Assembly: GCA_035771165.1 (NCBI GenBank)
Contig: JAWNZC010000179.1
Coordinates: 2,864,001 to 2,928,000, forward strand
Reading direction: 5' to 3'
Origin: Paragorgia papillata
Taxonomy: Eukaryota > Cnidaria > Anthozoa > Scleralcyonacea > Coralliidae
Length of the DNA: 64,000 nucleotides
A program made the position numbers and the translations under genes. Shown here in pieces: positions 52,641 to 64,000 of this stretch. Within the stretch, counting starts at the first letter, position 1. Each line of letters opens with the position of its first letter. The notes below the pieces were generated by a model. It did not search any database, was not told the origin of the DNA, and worked only from the letters and a program-made list of their open reading frames with translations.

Positions 52641-53284
52641 AAATATATCGATGCGTTTAATTTGGAACTTCCTATATGTTATATCCCGAGCAGCTCTCAC
52701 AGTTACAAGTGCAAAGTGCGCCGGTACGCTAATATTTTCGGAATCCACAATATTTCACCAGATAATAGCAAACTGTTCTGGTAGCGCCATGTGCTATACT
52801 ACTACACAGCAAACACAATATAAGATGCAGTAAACACAGCAAACACAATACAAGATATAGTAAACACAGCCGGAAACACAATATAAGATAGCCCAAGTTA
52901 ATGCCTGTTTTATTACATAAAACATGACTTATAATTACACTATTTACAAAATAAACTACATATTAAATATATAAGAAGTTAAAATCGTATATAGACAATC
53001 TGAATATTATATATGTTAACTACAAATGTTGCTATCAAGAATAGTTTTAAACCACTCGAATCAAATTTGCCCTTCCTTTGCGCTTTTTGTAAGTTATTTT
53101 TTAACAATTACGAAGGTAAAATTTACTTAATTCCTTCGGAGATAATAGTTTATGTTTTCACTTGCAATGAATTAATGAAACCCAAAAGTTCGATATGTCT
53201 TACTTTATACTATCATAATATTGCTTTACCTGATTTCATGTTCAATTTTGCATTTTTTTGCTAGTATATAATACTGCTATAATT

Positions 53285-53730
53285 TTACACATGCACCTAA
53301 GATGTGTAAAACTACACACCTTGGTCACAAAAGCCATGTAATTTTGCACGCCTTTTTCAATTTACACGCCTTGGTGTGCATTTTAGACACAATGGTTTGT
53401 TTTTGTACACACCTTGGTAATATTGCTGTGTAAAATTACACAACTTTTTACACACTTTTGGATTTGTAAAGGCGTGTTACTTTACACATCTTTTTGTTAA
53501 AAACACACCTTTGCCAAAAACACACCTTTTAATTTTACACACATTGCTCGACTTTACAAGCCTTTTAATTTACACATCTTTTATTTACACGCATTTTTTC
53601 CAAAAAACACACCTTTTTTAAAAAACATACTTTTTAATTTAACACGCCTTCTTCGATTTTACACACCTTTCAATTTTACACATCTTTTAATTTTGACGCA
53701 TTGTTGTTAAGAACACATTTATGCAAAAAA
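53285..53730. repeat. Degenerate TTTACACACCTTTT array (left arm)
   Basis: About 25 diverged copies of a 10-14 bp unit TTTACACACCTT. The same unit occurs inverted at 56600-56800, so both arrays face each other across 3 kb. Confidence 0.8.
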
Positions 53731-54790
53731 AATATTTTAATTTAAAACTTGAATAACAGTTTAAGATGGTTCTTGTAACTATTCCTATAACCGCGTTATT
53801 ATGACTCTATAATAGTATGGATAAACATGCAATCGAAATCTGACAATAAATCACACGTCGGTTTTCACGATAATCATGCTCGGCCGAAAAGACCTCCATA
53901 TATAAATCAAGTTGATATTTGTTTTCTTTACTTTTTCGAAGACGGTTTATGTTAAGAAATACATTGTAGATTATAGTCATCACGATGCCATTCAACTTTA
54001 AGTGTGATCATGCAACATTGGAAACAGGAGGTTATAGGTCTAGAAACGCTTCAGTGATCAGCTTGGCGTTTGCCATAATTTTGTTTGAGACACGCGGCAG
54101 GAAGAGTGGCTGACCGAATTCATACGTTCCGAGACGACTAAACAAAATATGTTCGTCGCTTATACCTTTGTCGGACTAAGGAATTATGAAGTCTTTTGGG
54201 ACTACTGAAGAAAGGTAAGTATAGTATCGAAAGTTTCTATTTCTTTGGTAATAATATATAGTTATCCTAATTTTCCTGAACTGAACGTTTCACGACTGTA
54301 GTATGAAGTATTTGCGCTGTAAATTCATTGTTGTTGGGTATGTTGAAGACAAATATATAAACTTGGTTAGCTAGAAACAAACCTTTGGCACAGAACTCTT
54401 CCGCAAACGGCGAGTATTAATTAATTATAGGTATGCACGTGTAATTAAAGATCTTATGACTTATGCTAATATTATATATATTTCTAAAATTCATTAATAA
54501 TTCATGAGGAAAACACAAAGAAAAATCATGAGCGTATCGGATCTATATATGTGATATAGACTCGCTCTAAGTTTCTCGCTGGTTTTTAACGGCCAAGATA
54601 AGCTTAATTTTCAAAATTACTACGCCAATGAACGTATGAAGTGATTCTTTTTAGAAGCCATTTAAAAACCTTGCAGTACGGGCTTTATCGGCTCTAAAAC
54701 ACTCGGCTATCGCCTCGTGTTTTATATACGATAAAGCCCTCCTGCGCGGTTTATAAATAGTACTTATATATATATATATATATATATATA

Positions 54791-55128
54791 CAGGGTGAAT
54801 AAAAAAAAACTGATGCCTTTCATATTCAAATTAGCCGCATAGCGGCTGTAATTTGACAGAAGTTCCCTAAATATCTCATGGGTATACGAAGCCGATATCA
54901 AATAAGTGAACCCTAAATATCTCATGGGTATACGAAGCATATCAAATAAGTGAATATCAAATAAGTGAACCTTATTTGATATGCTTCGTATACCCATGAG
55001 ATATTTAGGGTTCACTTATTTGATATGCTTCGTATACCCATGAGATATTTAGGGAACTTCTGTCAAATTACAGCCGCTATGCGGCTAATTTGAATATGAA
55101 AGGCATCAGTTTTTTTTTATTCACCCTG
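54791..55128. mobile_element. 338-bp foldback MITE, CAGGGTGAATAAAAAAAA ends, TA-flanked
   Basis: Near-perfect palindrome: CAGGGTGAATAAAAAAAAAC at the left, complement at the right, TA on both flanks (54789-54790, 55129-55130). Arms contain ATATCTCATGGGTATACGAA. Tc1/mariner style. Confidence 0.9.
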
Positions 55129-56047
55129 TATATTTAACAGTTATACCATGAGCTCGAGTCGTATATGAGCTCATAGCCAACGAGGCGCTTAGTTCGTATA
55201 CGACGAGAGCGAATGGTATAACTGTTTTATTATATAGCCAAGCACTGTACAAGAGACAAAATTACAGCGAAATGTTTGAAACGACAAACTTCCGGCATAG
55301 GCAACTATACTTCCGCCATGCGTAATGATGCATTCACACAGAGTTTCTCGCTGAGCTGTTCGGCAAACAGCTTCAGTGAAATGTTGCATAAATGTTGCTC
55401 GAGAGGCAAAAAATGTGTTAAGCAGATCAACAAAAAAGATTAAAAGGTACCTTTATGAAGTCAAAAGGTGGGTCAGTTGTTTATATTAGCGTTGCTGTCG
55501 TGAAAAAGGTTTTGATTTCATGCAAAAATGAAACTGAAACACCTTCGGCAGTGAAACTAAATTACTTGGTTGGTTGTTTTTGAAAAAGAACATGCTTTTT
55601 ACTACTCCAAATGCTGATCTAAATAAAAAAAGTCTCTTTACTGGTGATTTCCTACGAAATGTGTGTTGTAAGCTTGATTTTAACCGTGAGTTTCTTTGTT
55701 TGGCAACAAATTAATATCAACCCGCTAATTTAGTCGTGTTTCGGAAGTAAAAAGACGTAATTTTTAGGTGAATTTTACCATTTGACATGCTAAATTGTGT
55801 ATTTGTTAATGTATTTTTACACAATGTTGTTTTTTTATACATTGGTTTGAGGGTGTTGATGTTTTTCTGTATAAAAATCCGTCAATTTCAACTCTTTTCG
55901 GCAGTTTAAAAAAACATGCCGCCATCTTGTTTTTCCTCTACTAGTAGGATATGAGATGATAGCCTAGTAGTAGGGAACCAATCAGATTACGCAAAAGCTC
56001 ATATCCGATAGCATGCTATATAATAAATATATATTGTTGTATGGTAA

Positions 56048-56162
56048 GGTTAGGTATACTGCCGAAACAGAGAACGTAGGAGTCTAACGTTTCTCTCTGA
56101 CGGAGGGCCTTCGCTCGAAACGTTAGACTCCTACGTTCTCTGTTTTGGCAGTATACCAAACC
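56048..56162 (+). repeat. Hairpin with hammerhead-like loop
   Basis: 45-bp arms (GGTTAGGTATACTGCCGAAA and GAGAACGTAGGAGTCTAACG, with complement at 56118-56162). The loop has CTGACGG (56097-56103) and GAAAC (56117-56121), a mutated hammerhead core. Relative of the motif at 23.0 kb. Confidence 0.65.
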
Positions 56163-56599
56163 TTACTAAATTTCGATTGTTGTTTCAACACTGCCTACGC
56201 AGCACGCTACTTATATGTTGTTTGTATCCGACTGAATTCTCAATTTAAGAACTTACTCTATAAAGACTATTTACAATTACAGTATCAGCCACACTACATT
56301 ACCTCATGTAATGTTTTTAAATCGCTGTTACTTCATACTTTTTAAATAGACGAAGCTTTCAAGCAGCTAAGCGGAATGCCAGTCTTTCAGTTGCAGATAT
56401 TTCCACCTGATACAATCAAGTGATGTCGAGTTTTTCATCACGATGAATGTTAGTTTTATGTGTGTAGGTTTTTGTAACTAATAAATATATTAAAAAATCA
56501 GCTGTTTCTAATTTATGATTGTCCAAGTCGTTCGTTTTTAGGCCGATTTTTGTGTTCTTTGTGTGGCCATCGTAGCCCTATATAACGTAATGCGTTTAT

Positions 56600-56800
56600 A
56601 ATAACACATTTTAATGTGTGTAAAAAACACATCTAGGTGTGTAAAAAAACGTACCTTTTCAAAAAAACACGGCAAAAGGTGTGTTATTTTGGCGACAAGC
56701 AAATTACATATCTTTTCGTGTGTAAAAACACGGCATAAGATGTGTTATTTCGGCGACAAGAAAGCTGTGTAAAAACTACACACCCTTTTTTAGAGTGTAT
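56600..56800. repeat. Degenerate AGGTGTGTAAAA array (right arm)
   Basis: Inverse of the 53.3-53.7 kb array; ends ACACACCCTTTTTTAGAGTG. Together they may bound one 3.5-kb element (53.28-56.80 kb) with no recognisable coding sequence. Confidence 0.7.
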
Positions 56801-56827
56801 AGGTTAATTACAGTCCTTTCAGGCCGG

Positions 56828-57126
56828 CTAAACATTTGTCGGTCCTTTGTCATCTGGTTCTTCATCTGCAGTGTCTTTCGTATGCTCGCGACTTCGTCGC
56901 TCGAAGAGATCGACTTCGAGTGGCATTCGCAGGACTGTGTCTTGCAATTTCCTGTCTTGCAATTCCCTGTTGAAGCGGCGTCTTTGACATTTTAAAATAA
57001 CGAAACGACAAATGCAAATGCAAATGCAGGACACCGCCACCAATGGCAGCACAATGGCAAGAATCTTCCGCCAACTTATTACTGCGCCTGTAATATACAA
57101 GAAGTGCCAAAAATCAGTAGTGATCC
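56828..57126 (-). CDS. Probable terminal exon of a single-pass membrane protein
   Basis: Open frame on the minus strand to a TAG at 56828-56830. Two possible acceptors: CTGTTGACAG before 57126 and TATATTACAG before 57088, both in the same frame. Encodes a hydrophobic segment (ILAIVLPLVAVSCICICICR, ending in Cys, possibly palmitoylated) and then a charged tail (QRRRFNRELQDRKLQD, ERRSREHTKDTADEEPDDKG). GC content is well above the surroundings. Reads as membrane span plus cytoplasmic tail; protein unknown. Upstream exons would lie to the right and were not identified. Confidence 0.45.
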
Positions 57127-57584
57127 CTGTCAACAGAAAAGAAAACGATGCGGTCATCAACAAAAAAAATTAATCATATTTGAGTGAAATCCATCATTTT
57201 TTTAAACTCAATAATTACAATCCTAAAAGCTTTTCAAACTTGTCTTTTACAATGTAAAAACGCTTTCGACTCCTAAAAATTATCCAAATTTTTCCACCTA
57301 TAATTTGTCCATAGCAACGTGCCTATCACCTATTGTTTGCAGATCAGGAAAATTCTAAATCACACCTCCAACAATTCATTAACGCGAAATCTTATAACGT
57401 AGGAACTTTTAAAAGTGTTGTATTTATATATCCATCGCCTATCGTCACTCGTTCACTGCGTAGGAATAAAGTTTCCGAACGGACTAGATCCCAAGGATAG
57501 CGCAAAGTTTCTGGCCTCGTTATGAAGCAAAGATTCTTTTGTATTGCAAACACACACGAGGCTAGATGCATATTTATTAAGATG

Positions 57585-57965
57585 GGAGCACGGGTGGCGT
57601 GTGCTGTTAGCGCGCTGCCTCTCACCAAAAAGTTAAGCCCAGTTAGACGAGGTTACTATACTTGGATGGGTGACCGCTTGGGAATGACCCCGTTGTCGGG
57701 CTTGGACTCATGCGAGTAGAGCTGTAGTTGATCTATCGAGGGTTTTTCGCCGGGTTCTCCGGTTTTCCTCCCTCCATAAAATCAACACCTAACATCTTAG
57801 TGATCCGTGGTCTGAACTGTGTCGTTGGCGGCTGCTTCGAGCGCTTTTGATATGCCTCGACACGGCCACGTTGATCTGCGTCCTTCGCAATTCAGCCGCT
57901 GCATGGCTGTAAGTAAGGATGATTAGCCACCCCAGTCCCTTAAGATGCACATAAAAGAATATTCA
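57585..57965 (+). mobile_element. 5S-rRNA-derived SINE, copy 3
   Basis: Best-preserved head (GGGAGCACGGGTGGCGTGTG), 5S-like TTGGATGGGTGACCGCTTGG, and middle GTTCTCCGGTTTTCCTCCCT. It has a third kind of tail (CACCCCAGTCCCTTAAGATG). Sits 0.46 kb upstream of the membrane-protein exon in that gene's sense. Confidence 0.88.
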
Positions 57966-58339
57966 AATTAATCGCTATTATGAAAGTGGTGTATAACTCA
58001 TCCTAAAATCGCTGAATGAATCATATTTTGCACTGCATGGCGGCTCCCAGAATTATTACACTACACCGGATTGAAAATAAAGGACAAATTACAATAACCA
58101 AAGAAAATTGCGCGTTTTTCGCGAACTGCCTCTTCCTACACATACTCTTCACTGGGACGGCGTGAAAGCACAATATGAAAAGCTTGCAGCCAAAACACAA
58201 CAAAATCAACAGAAAATAGCAGATCCGTTTTAGCTGGTTATAAATTTGTTTACTGATTTCGTTTCAGTTTGAGTGACATTTATACTAGAACGCTGCGTAG
58301 CCAGTACAACTAATATGCGTGCTGCGTAGGCAGTGTTTT

Positions 58340-58450
58340 AGAAAGAGCAAAGTGAAAAGGTGGTAAACTGCCGAGAATAATTTTTATAACGAAATACTGC
58401 AGACGTTCCGAGCGGAGTCCTTCGTCACCCCTATTCGATACGAAAGGTGA
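58340..58450 (-). repeat. Hammerhead-like motif, diverged
   Basis: Minus strand: TGACGAAGGACTCCGCTCGG followed by AACGTCTGCAGTATTTC. It keeps UGACGA, a short stem II and an ACGUC end like Penelope-type hammerheads, but the first C and one A of GAAAC are changed. Confidence 0.45.
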
Positions 58451-58714
58451 TCCTCATACATTACTATATCATGCATTATACAAAATTACTGCACTCCCGA
58501 AAGGTGCGAAGTAATGCCACCATAGTAACAGTATAGGCTCGGTTTCCAGCCGTATCTCGGACCCGGTAGTTATACCTCCCCCGAAACCACGGCTGGACTC
58601 GTGAGCTTGTCACCAATCACAAACTAACCTGCATGACAGAGTCAGGCTGGCTTTTCCCTTCCTGTGGGAGGCGGAAAGTTGCAGGTGGAGGAAGGGAAAG
58701 AGGGCCTGATACAA

Positions 58715-59135
58715 TTCTTTACCTGGCCGCATGTAAAAAGCCGGATTTTTGCTTTTTCGTCTGATTGGTCCATACGACAAAAAACCCCGAAAAGCTCTAT
58801 TCTGATTGGTTTGTGTACATTTAATTATGAAAAGCGTCTAACGAATCTAGCGATTCAACGATGTCACAGACGATGTTTAGACGGAAGTTTAAGTAAAATA
58901 TCTAAAGAAAGAACGGCGCGAATGTACTGGTTATGGCAAAAGTTTAATATGCCAACTTCGACCAAGCGTCTACGAAGAGAGAGCGAAGAGAGTTTATAAG
59001 AGACGTGCTCGTGAAGGAATTACTCCGAAACAATTCTCGATTGTAGTCGCGAGTCCGCTTATGAATATCTAAGGAAACAGCAAATTCATTTGGGGGCGGA
59101 AAGCGGCCAGGTAAAGAATAGTATCAGGCATCATT
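58715..59135. mobile_element. MITE with CCTGATAC..TTTACCTGGCCGC termini
   Basis: GGCCTGATACAATTCTTTAC at 58713 pairs with GTAAAGAATAGTATCAGGC at 59112; a further partial terminus lies at 59150-59205. The frame at 58664-58999 is open but unrecognised. 59210-59845 shows no feature apart from a GCCAGACGATTTTATTA motif at 59440. Confidence 0.65.
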
Positions 59136-59849
59136 TCTCGTCTTCTCGCCCGCCTGGCCCCCACTTACTTTTTAGCGGAAGACGAGAATAATGCCTGATA
59201 CTCAGGTTAATCACAAACGTGCCTGCATATCTTCAGCAGGCATATATATTATCGGGATGATTATAGGATTATTGCATAAATTACCCCGTCAGGTCAAAAT
59301 GGATTAATAGAGTGCTGATGAGTGAGGCATGCGATCGCATTTTAGACATGTTTAAGATTGATTGTCTAAAAGATTTACAACAGCAAGCTCTAGAGAAATT
59401 GGTTAATAGCCATATAAACTATCTGGATAACGCCAGACGATTTTATTAGTTCGGTGGTGTGCTCTTAGCACCATGTCACACAATAAGGAATATATAAACC
59501 AGGCCTTAAAATGTACGTGAGATGGTTCGTGGAACTTTCGTTCAATTTTTAAATATCACTCGTAGGGTGAATTTTTAATTCCACGAGCAAAATCGTATCA
59601 TTACTTACTTACTATATGCATGACTAAATTTCTCAATATTGCAGATAATTTATTGAAATCCACAGTCCGCGCCAGCCGGATGGAGGCGAGTCAGCCCAGG
59701 TCCTAAGCTAGATTGTTTACCTGTTAATTCACATTTACATAAGAAAGGGGTGTAGCTAAAACGCGAAATCCAGAAAGCGGGCTTTAATAAACTATGTTAA
59801 TTATAATTAATTATGTTAACTAAAATTTTCAAATATTACTGTATTTATT

Positions 59850-60033
59850 ATAGACCTTATTCGAAAGCAGCCGCCGAATTAAGATTGTATATATATATAT
59901 ATAGTCCCTATGAAGAACTTGTTTTCATGTGGGGAATTCAAAATAATTTTTACTTTAAAACGAGGTCATAAGGGCTAATTTACATGCACATAAAATAATT
60001 TTAAAGTGTCCGCTAATTTAAAAAAAGGTCTAT
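59850..60033. mobile_element. Foldback MITE, diverged copy of 34731-34918
   Basis: ATAGACCTTATTCGAAAGC, AACTTGTTTTCATGTGGGGA, CGAGGTCATAAGGGCTAATT, and end AGGTCTAT; a TA microsatellite has grown in the left arm. Confidence 0.8.
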
Positions 60034-60637
60034 ATGCCTTACAAAACTGCTGTACTCTGGAAATTACAATAGTAACTGTAGTATAGATTTTTTATTAAAA
60101 CGTTTCCGTCAGAATTTGTCTTTATATTTTGTTCTGGCTAACGTCAGATAATTTTATTTACCTTTGGGGAAACCTTAGGACATAACAGCTATTTTTCATA
60201 AAAAAGTCGATTCTTAAAATGTAACTGATTCGTCTCCAAAGGTTTCCCCTGAGGTATTCATAACTCATCCGTACTTGAAGGTTTCCCTAGAGGTAAGTAA
60301 AAGCGTTTGACGTTCTTTGACGTTACAGATAGTTTATACACGGTCTGTGTCCGAGGAGACGCCTGGGTAAAGATGTTTAAAAAGAAAACGGGCCATACCG
60401 CTAACCAGGTTGGCTCACTTAAGGCTTACACATGTATGGAATGCTTATATGCTAGTATCAAAATTGTTAGCAAAAATGTTTGCATAAAATGAGAATAATG
60501 AGCGCAATCAAGCATTTCTTCTACATGGAGAATCTTGTGGTCAGATTTTTATTGATTTCGCATCCAAATTTCAACCAAATTCAATCATTAAAATCGGTGC
60601 AATACTTGTTGAGATATTTTGGCGACAGACAGATAGA

Positions 60638-60772
60638 CAAACAAACAAACAAACAAACAAAAAGGGATGAGGTAATAATAAAAATAATAACGGTAATAAT
60701 AACAACAACAATAATAATAATAATAATAATAACAAAAATAATAATAATCATGTTAATAATAATAGTAATGTG
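60638..60772. repeat. ACAA and AAT microsatellites
   Basis: (ACAA)n at 60638-60662 followed by a degenerate (AAT)n to 60772. Confidence 0.92.
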
Positions 60773-61138
60773 TAGAAGTTGTGGGTGTTGCATGGGTTAT
60801 CTTTAAATTGACTATTGATAGCTTATATTGGTCAGGAACCAACAAGTTAACGTCAACAGCTCAATATTAACTTTATGTTCTTTGTCAAGAAAGGTTGCCA
60901 ACCATGGCTATCTAGGCCTCCTTCCCCTCTACCGGGAGCATAAGCTCCAGCCAGTATAGTTCTTAGGATCACTGAGGTACTCGAGCTTCCCTACCACGTC
61001 AAGGCAGTAGTCCTAGAGCAGGTTTAGACTGGCTATTATCACAGAATAAAGAACTGAGCAGAAGGGCCACTCGGGTCGGAACCTTTGAAGTTTTTGTCCC
61101 CACGCTGGTTACCGAAAACCACTTCCGGAAAATCTCGC

Positions 61139-63251
61139 AGCCAGTAAACCTCAGCCAGGTCAAAAAGGAGTGCAATGGCGAAATCTAAAAATCGCTTTAT
61201 CTCGAAACTAAAATCGCTTTATCGAAACTAAAATCGCTTTATCTCACAAACTAGTGACTCGATTTTTACGCTACAACCAGTAGTAATAGAGGAGAGGTTG
61301 ATGACAATATTTTTGCCGTTTAGAAGGTATGAAAAACATTTGAAAGAGAAAATTTACGGAATTAAAACGAACTCGAACCGCCACTGTGTGAAGCTATTTA
61401 TAGCATTACCGTCTTCTTTAAACTTGCATTTGCAAGCAAAAATAAGAGCAGACAATCTTTGAAAACCGTTTAAACGTTAAGTATAAAGATTAAACTGCCC
61501 ATATTTCCTGTTATTTCTGGAATGGAACGAGTATAATTTTGAAGAACGAAGCAATTCTATTAGGTGACGTTTTGTCGTTTTACAATATTAAATATATTTT
61601 GAAATTTAATAAGGCCAATTGTTTACTGTTGTTATATTTTTTTCAAATTTCATAAAACTAACATGTAGGAATTAAAGTTATGACAGAGATAACTTATGTT
61701 TAAATTACTGCTTGGTGTCACCACCTGTGAGTTTGCTGTCTTGTTGTTTGACACCAGTGACCAGGGCTATTTGTATGTTTTAATAACCATATTTGCAGTT
61801 AAAAAACTGAATTACAAAATATACAAAATTTCTATTAGAATACATGATAAAATATATATAAAGTTTTTTCACATCATTGTCTTACAGAAGGAATAAAACT
61901 TTTTCAATAGCAATCAGGTTTGCATGTTGAAATCATTTGATATCGTGCAAGTTTATATACAGCACTATAAACCATTGATTAAAACTAACTAGGCAGAAAT
62001 GTTTGCATGCAATTGCGTTCTCGATTCTTTTTGTAATCTGTATAGGCCTGATTAGCAAAATTTAATCTGAGATGCTAAGTAACCAAGATTAATACAATTT
62101 GGCTTCTTAGCATATAATTGGACAATAAATAACTATGATTTTTGTTGGGTTTTTTTTTTGTATGAGCCAAACAACCAGCCCTGGAAAACTCTTAAAATTA
62201 AACCTTAGACTTTTTCAGGAAAAACAGAATTTCTCTGAATGACTTTGCTTGGACATATATAATTATGCAAAATTCAAAGTTAGTGCAAATTTGCTGTTGC
62301 ACTGGTGCAGTTCAAGAAGAAGTTCAACCTCAATTCAATCACAAACAGTCAATCCCAAATATTTATTTTTATATACCAAAAAATAATTTACACTGTAGTA
62401 CAAATCAAAGTACAGTATCAAACTATAGAAATAATTTACAAGTGACCATCCAATAAACAAAAAACTCCATTGAAATTCTTATTATACACTAGTCCTTGTT
62501 TTGATCTAAAATATGTAGTACTATAGGAAGGAGCTTAGCAACCCCAACCTTGGACTGATCGCATATATTTCAGTAAACTGCTTTCAAGTTCAAGAAGATC
62601 AATGGTCTGACATGATATGAATATATTAAACAAGTTCAAGAAGAAGTATTGTATGCATGCATGATTCAACTGTAATAAAAAATAAAACAAACATAAAAAT
62701 CACAACCACGCTTCTCAATAAAAATATTAAAGTTATTATTGGAGAACTATTAACTTTAGTTTTGAAAAACGGGGAGATTGTGGGCACTTGGTGGTTTGAT
62801 TTATGGAATACTGGTCAGCAAATTTCAGTGTCACAGTGTGTAATTGCCCCAATTAATTCACCTAACAGAATTGCTTCGTTGTTCAGAGCTACTCGTCTAA
62901 TTCAATAAATAACAACAAATACGTGTGATTTCATCTTAGTACTCATTATTTGAAATGTTTTCAAAGAGTTTCTACTCTTTTTTTTTCTAGCCGTAAAGGC
63001 AAGTTGAAAGTCGACAAGAATGCTTTAGTGGCTCTATACTGTGGCGGCTTTAATTCCATAAATTTTCACTTTCAGATGTTTTTCATGTCTTCTAAACAGC
63101 AAAAATATTATCACTTACCTTCTCTCAATTACTACTGGTTGTAGCGTGAAGATCGAGCGACTAGTTTTTGAAATATAGCGATTTTAGTGAAGCAACTCCG
63201 TATTTCGCCATTGCACTCCTTGTTGATCTGGCTGAGGTTTACTGGCTACGA
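61139..63251. mobile_element. 2.1-kb element with long inverted repeats
   Basis: 61139-61375 (AGCCAGTAAACCTCAGCCAG, GAGTGCAATGGCGAAAT, GCTACAACCAGTAGTAAT, AAAAACATTTGAAAG) is the inverse of 63020-63251. The interior is AT-rich with short unrecognised frames only. The left arm has an ATCGCTTTATCTCGAAACTAA triplication. Superfamily unknown. Confidence 0.75.
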
Positions 63252-63564
63252 CCTTCGGAGACTTCGCGCATGCGCACTGAAAAACGGCGACACTCCGTAC
63301 CCGGTATTTTGCCATACAATAATGGCTAAGTATTGTAGAACAATAGCAGCCCATTGTTCCAAGGCAACATGGCAAAATATGGCAAGTCTAAGCCTGTCCT
63401 GGGGAAGAGTATTTATAATATAATAATGTAAACTTTATTTATTGGTCGTTAAACGTAGAAATTACAATGATAAACCTCGCTTTTACAGGTAGTTTACCAC
63501 TGACTATTTGAACTGATGCTACATGAGCATAAAAATCTTAGAATGTCATTAGTTTCGGGTTATT

Positions 63565-64000
63565 TCATTCTTTGTTACGTCGACAAAATACATAATACGA
63601 GGTTCTTATTGATATGTTGATGATTTTCTTTACGATATACTTTCTACAGGGAGTGTCGAATTTAAAGTCTTTTAGCATTTCAATGAAATCCATTGATGAC
63701 TGTCCGAAAATTCCAAGTGCACTCAGAGATAGATTTATGAACTAACCTTTTCATAGTTTCTTTGTCTTTCGTTAACTAAATTGAGATATTTGTGTTTCTT
63801 ACGGGTGGCGTTGCGGTGAAGATTGGACTCAAATCCGACGGTGAGCTCAAGGATGTAAAGATATTTTTTTTCAATGGTTAAAAGAAAGTCAGGACGCAAC
63901 TCATCTCCCGTGAGAACTGAGGGGCTGTTGAAGCCAGGGAGGTCAACATAAAGAGTGGAATGTTGTACGGATTGAAGTGTGTATGCAATGAAATTAAGAA
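63565..64000 (-). pseudogene. Retroelement-type PD-(D/E)xK nuclease-like C-terminus, cut by window edge
   Basis: Minus strand from the right edge: LYVDLPGFNSPSVLTGDELR, then PDFLLTIEKKYLYILELTVG (PD...ELT, resembling a restriction-type nuclease core), then ESNLHRNATRKKHKYLNLVN. One base is missing at 63741-63750; the frame resumes INLSLSALGIFGQSSMDFIE to YYVFCRRNKE and TGA at 63567-63565. AATAAA-like signals near 63445 and an AT-rich end suggest a retroposed 3' terminus. The family is repetitive in invertebrate genomes (from memory); the missing base makes this copy a pseudogene. Confidence 0.6.

Noticed and set aside
56048..56162. A complete, active hammerhead ribozyme
   Set aside because: A9 of the core is mutated and the hairpin leaves no room for stem I in cis; only a relic can be claimed.
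60890..61060. Block with TCTACCGGGAGCATAAGCTC as a possible LINE fragment
   Set aside because: Looks repeat-like and GC-rich, but I could not read any RT or endonuclease motif in six frames.

Overview
This is AT-rich, intron- and transposon-dense animal nuclear DNA. The evidence is a spliced metazoan gene with GT-AG introns, 5S-rRNA-derived and tRNA-derived SINEs, a CR1-like LINE, a Ty3/gypsy retroelement, a decayed Tnp2-type DNA transposon and many short terminal-inverted-repeat elements (MITEs). A marine invertebrate such as a cnidarian or sponge fits best, but the sequence alone does not settle the phylum. Nothing bacterial, viral or CRISPR-like is present. All family assignments are by reading and memory; no database search was run.

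Left third (1-24.1 kb, minus strand): the window is dominated by one host gene, PIGK/GPI8, the catalytic subunit of the GPI transamidase. Ten small exons (914 nt in total) are scattered over 23 kb, with every splice site canonical, the reading frame kept, and the catalytic His (TGHGG) and Cys (DTCQA) both present. The last exons lie beyond the left edge. The introns are packed with hAT, Tc1/mariner-like and foldback MITEs, two 5S-derived SINEs, a tRNA-derived SINE, TTTACATTTAGA minisatellites and a 300-bp ATAGT array.

Middle (24.6-36 kb, plus strand): a pair of paralogous small genes lies divergent from PIGK. Each has a conserved TATA box, a non-coding first exon without ATG, a GTAAG donor, a 2.0-2.7 kb intron and one coding exon (112 and 113 aa). 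The proteins share about 73% identity and carry an HNH/treble-clef-like zinc pattern (C-x4-C, GGGHV, IPMCNYCNN). They are the best candidate in the window for something not described before. Copy B has gained a foldback MITE 136 bp upstream of its TATA box and a PIF/Harbinger-like element ending 36 bp before its coding exon.

Right half (36.7-64 kb): a graveyard of mobile elements. In order: a 42-44 bp minisatellite; a decayed two-exon gene of a repetitive family; a multi-exon Tnp2 (EnSpm/CACTA-like) transposase pseudogene on the minus strand; a gypsy gag-pro-RT pseudogene on the plus strand with a CR1-like LINE inserted in gag; an OB-fold (RPA-like) fragment; a probable terminal exon of a single-pass membrane protein (56.8-57.1 kb, minus); a third 5S SINE; long inverted-repeat elements; and, at the right edge, the 3' end of a retroelement-type protein resembling a PD-(D/E)xK nuclease. 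The LINE and the first 5S SINE share their 3' tail, so a retroposon and its likely enzyme source are both visible in this window.
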